Positions 61,820 to 64,000 of a stretch of 64,000 nt of DNA are shown piece after piece. The translations under genes were made by a program, and so were the position numbers. The stretch spans positions 310,001-374,000 of the forward strand of contig NZ_JACPOF010000021.1 of the NCBI RefSeq assembly GCF_016185115.1, given 5' to 3'. The DNA comes from Polaromonas sp. (GTDB taxonomy: Bacteria; Pseudomonadota; Gammaproteobacteria; Burkholderiales; Burkholderiaceae_C). Below the pieces are notes generated by a model. It made no database searches and had not been told where the DNA came from. It worked only from the letters and a program-made list of their open reading frames with translations. Numbering within the stretch: position 1 is the stretch's first letter; each line of letters starts with the position of its first letter.

Positions 61820-63196
61820 TCAGGGATAAAAATCCACCAGCTGGCTGACGTCGTCGCACTTGTCGATGTTCAAAATGGCGTTGCGCAACTGCGCGGCACG
61901 GGGCGCACCCCAGAGGGGTTCTGCCAGGTCGCGGTATTTCTGCTCAAGGTCAGCCGTTTTATGGGGGCGTGTGGGCTCGCCACTGGTGATGTGGCATTCA
62001 CCGCGCAGCGTCGTGCCGTCTTTCAGGTGCATGTCCAGCGTCACGCGCTGGTCGGCCGGGTAGGTGGCGGTGTAGCTTTCGTCTTCGGTCACAAACACTT
62101 TGGCCGACAGCGCCATCACACGCGGGTCGGCCACGGCGGTATCTGAAAAGGCCTCCAGCCCGTTGCGGCCACCGACCAGCAGTGTGGCGACGGAAAACGG
62201 AATCGAAAAGCGCGTGCCAAACCAGTCTTTGGGCGTCTGGTTGCAAAGGTAGGCCGCCAGGCGATAGGCGCGAACGTCGATGCGCAAGACGTCTTCAGGT
62301 TCGATGCGGCGCGGTGCATGTGCGATGGCATCAAAAAAAGCGTCGATGGCCGAATGCACATAACGCGCCGTCGGGTAGAGCTTGAGGTAACCCTCCATCA
62401 GCAGCCAGCGTTCACCCAGACCTTCAATGGCTTTGGCGCCCGAGAAGCCATCACCCAACACCAGGCTGAAGGTGGTGTTGACGCCGTCCGACGGCCCGCT
62501 GAAACCCGACTCCGCCAGCCGCGCCGCCATCTGCCCCATAAAGCCGCTGTGGCCCGCGTACCAGTTGCGCACCGTGGCGCCGTCCAGCATGGTGTGGCGG
62601 TTGGTGGCCATGCAGCTGGATGCGGCCAGGCTGGCCAGGTTGCGCAGCTTGTCCGCCGGCATGCCGGTCAGGCGCGCCGTGGCCAGCGCCGCACCCACCA
62701 CACCAAAGGTGCCGTGCGGGTTGATGATGAGCTTGATCTTCGTGGCCATGCCTATGCGCGCCACCACCTCATAGGCCAGCGCAATCGTCGCCAGCACCGA
62801 GCGGCCGCTACGCCCCAGCTCCTGCCCGACCGCCAGCGCGGCGGGTATCACCTGCATGCCGGGGTGGCCGTTCGCCAGGAAGTTGCCCTCGTCGTAGTCG
62901 AGCCAGGCACCGGCGATGCCGTTGAGCATGGCAGCGTCCAGCCGGTTGGTGGTGCAGCCCTTGCCTATGACCCATGACTTGCCGGGCGCGGCGCTGGCCA
63001 CCTGCCGGTCTGACAGCGCCTGCAGCTCAGGCGTGCGCATGCCCCAGGCCAGCACGGGGAAAGAGTCGAGGATGATTTCGCGCGTGCGCGCCAGCACCGC
63101 TTCGGGAATGTCTTCTTCAGGCGTCAGGCCCACAAAGCGCGCCAGCTGGTCAAGGTAGTCGCCTGCGCCATGCGCCGCTTTGGAGTTGTCGGGCAT
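61820..63196 (-). CDS. MmgE/PrpD-family protein
   Basis: A 458-residue protein of the MmgE/PrpD fold, which includes 2-methylcitrate dehydratase and cis-aconitate decarboxylase (IRG1/CAD). VLARTREIILDSFPVLAWGMRTPEL, the ANGHPGMQVIPAALAVGQELG segment and NPHGTFGVVGAALATARLTG are the helical-domain marks. YPTARYVHSAIDAFFDAI and SIPFSVATLLVGG follow in the lid region. It is probably an isomerase, dehydratase or decarboxylase of a tricarboxylate-like acid. A PrpD-family gene also accompanies the itaconate genes of Pseudomonas. It is flanked by two Bug genes on the same strand. The upstream frame of the third Bug gene ends 40 bases before it. Confidence 0.93.
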   Translation of the reverse strand: MPDNSKAAHGAGDYLDQLARFVGLTPEEDIPEAVLARTREIILDSFPVLAWGMRTPELQALSDRQVASAAPGKSWVIGKGCTTNRLDAAMLNGIAGAWLDYDEGNFLANGHPGMQVIPAALAVGQELGRSGRSVLATIALAYEVVARIGMATKIKLIINPHGTFGVVGAALATARLTGMPADKLRNLASLAASSCMATNRHTMLDGATVRNWYAGHSGFMGQMAARLAESGFSGPSDGVNTTFSLVLGDGFSGAKAIEGLGERWLLMEGYLKLYPTARYVHSAIDAFFDAIAHAPRRIEPEDVLRIDVRAYRLAAYLCNQTPKDWFGTRFSIPFSVATLLVGGRNGLEAFSDTAVADPRVMALSAKVFVTEDESYTATYPADQRVTLDMHLKDGTTLRGECHITSGEPTRPHKTADLEQKYRDLAEPLWGAPRAAQLRNAILNIDKCDDVSQLVDFYP

Positions 63197-63235
63197 GGGG
63201 GAGGGCGCTTTCAGTGAGGGTGTTTTCAGTTTGGC

Positions 63236-64000
63236 CTAGTTAGCCTGTATCCCGGCTGCGCGCACCAGCCTGCCGAGGCGGGCGACATCGGTCTTGATCA
63301 GGTTGCCAAATTCTTCCGGGCCGGCGCCGACCAGGTCAAAACCCAGGCTGGCGAGTTTGGCCTTCACGTTCGGGTTGGCAATGGCTTTGGCGAATTCGCT
63401 GTGCAGTTTGCGCACCACATCGGGCGGTGTGGCGGCGGGCGCAACGATGCCGTTCCATGCGGCATAGCCATAGCTTGGCAGGCCGGCCTCGGCAATCGTC
63501 GGAACGTCGGGCATGGCAGCCGAGCGTTTGGGTGTGCTGACGCCGTAGACACGCAGCTTGCCGTCTTTCACGAAGGCAATCACGTTGGACATGCCCGAAA
63601 ACATGATGGGCACGGTGCCCGCAATCACATCGGTCAGGGCCGGGCCCATGGCCTTGTAGGGCACGTGGGTCATCTTGATGCCGGCGGCGTCAATAAAAAA
63701 CTCCATCGCCAGATGCTGGGCCGAGCCTGAGCCGGTGGACGAGTAATTGATGCTGCCCGGTTTTGCCTTTGCCATGGCAATCAGCTCGGGCACGGTTTTG
63801 GCCGCAAACGCCGTGTTGCCGACCAGCACCAGCGGCACGGTGGAGGTCAGCGTGACGGGCGCAAAGTCTCTCAAAGGGTCGTAAGGCAGTTTGGGGTAGA
63901 GGGCCGGGTTGGCCGCCATGATGCCGTCGTTGGGCATGAAGAGCGTGTAGCCATCGGCTGGCGATTTGGCGGCAGCTTCAGCGGCAATGATGCCGTTGGC
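63236..64000 (-). CDS. TctC/Bug-family solute receptor, 5' end outside window
   Basis: The C-terminal 254 residues of a Bug receptor. The frame remains open to base 64000 with the family motif NGIIAAEAAAKSPADGYTLFMP at the edge (in parts), so the signal peptide and first lobe start are missing. Later marks are YDPLRDFAPVTLTSTVPLV, the SINYSSTGSGSAQHLAMEFF segment and AMPDVPTIAEAGLPSYGYAAW. It is the first visible gene of the minus-strand group and lies 39 bases upstream of the PrpD-like gene. Upstream genes of this group lie beyond the window. Confidence 0.93.
   Translation of the reverse strand, partial: ANGIIAAEAAAKSPADGYTLFMPNDGIMAANPALYPKLPYDPLRDFAPVTLTSTVPLVLVGNTAFAAKTVPELIAMAKAKPGSINYSSTGSGSAQHLAMEFFIDAAGIKMTHVPYKAMGPALTDVIAGTVPIMFSGMSNVIAFVKDGKLRVYGVSTPKRSAAMPDVPTIAEAGLPSYGYAAWNGIVAPAATPPDVVRKLHSEFAKAIANPNVKAKLASLGFDLVGAGPEEFGNLIKTDVARLGRLVRAAGIQAN

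Overview
The window is G+C-rich, densely coded DNA from a betaproteobacterium. It is most likely a member of the Burkholderiales and Comamonadaceae-like (Polaromonas, Rhodoferax or Variovorax type). The basis is the closeness of the housekeeping proteins (malate synthase G, RpoN, ArgS, ribosomal proteins) to what is known for that order, five TctC/Bug-type solute receptors in 64 kb, several class III CoA-transferases, and short intergenic repeats of a kind I recall from Comamonadaceae. No prophage, transposase, CRISPR array or rRNA gene is visible.

Layout. 1-6.7 kb: end of an OprB-type porin, a hemerythrin-like protein, an Old Yellow Enzyme reductase, a repeat-filled intergenic region, a beta-class GST, an AsmA-family protein, two small proteins and a transglutaminase-like protein. 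6.7-17.3 kb: accessory metabolism with a Bug receptor, a leaderless DszB-like protein, a LexA-controlled dinD, malate synthase G, a CoA-transferase, a collagen-like lipoprotein, an AroE-like/amidohydrolase/LysR group. 17.3-26.2 kb: a triple PsiF-repeat protein, argS, a SPOR protein, dsbA, then lptA-lptB-rpoN-RlmL-like-PIN, the last three joined by ATGA overlaps. 26.3-36.7 kb: a Bug receptor behind a start-proximal stem-loop, a leaderless periplasmic-binding-like protein, an FMN glutamate-synthase-like protein, a YecA/SEC-C protein, proC, a phytase-like lipoprotein, glpK and glpD. 36.8-45.9 kb: the spc and alpha ribosomal operons from their own promoter (rplN to rplQ), followed by an initiator tRNA.

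46.0-64.0 kb is the most interesting part. A divergent GntR regulator faces a tightly packed run of 15 genes (46833-60712) ending at a clear terminator. It encodes a small coupled protein, an amidase-signature enzyme, a CoA-transferase, a crotonase-fold protein, a complete ABC importer, a PuuE-like deacetylase/allantoinase-fold enzyme, an SDR, an acyl-CoA dehydrogenase, a MaoC/HTD2-type hydratase, a CitE-like CoA lyase, an FAD monooxygenase, a Bug receptor and an Asp/Glu-racemase-superfamily (AMDase/maleate isomerase) protein. A convergent minus-strand group (Bug, MmgE/PrpD, Bug) meets it.

The CoA-transferase, acyl-CoA dehydrogenase, MaoC-type hydratase, CitE-like lyase and MmgE/PrpD set resembles the known itaconate-degradation gene set of Pseudomonas. 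Here it is joined to amide hydrolases, an oxygenase and an importer. I infer uptake of an amide- or imide-bearing compound, hydrolysis and oxygenation, CoA activation, and cleavage to central metabolites. Four proteins of the operon lack the residues normally needed for their family's reaction, so the chemistry may be unusual. The substrate cannot be read from sequence.
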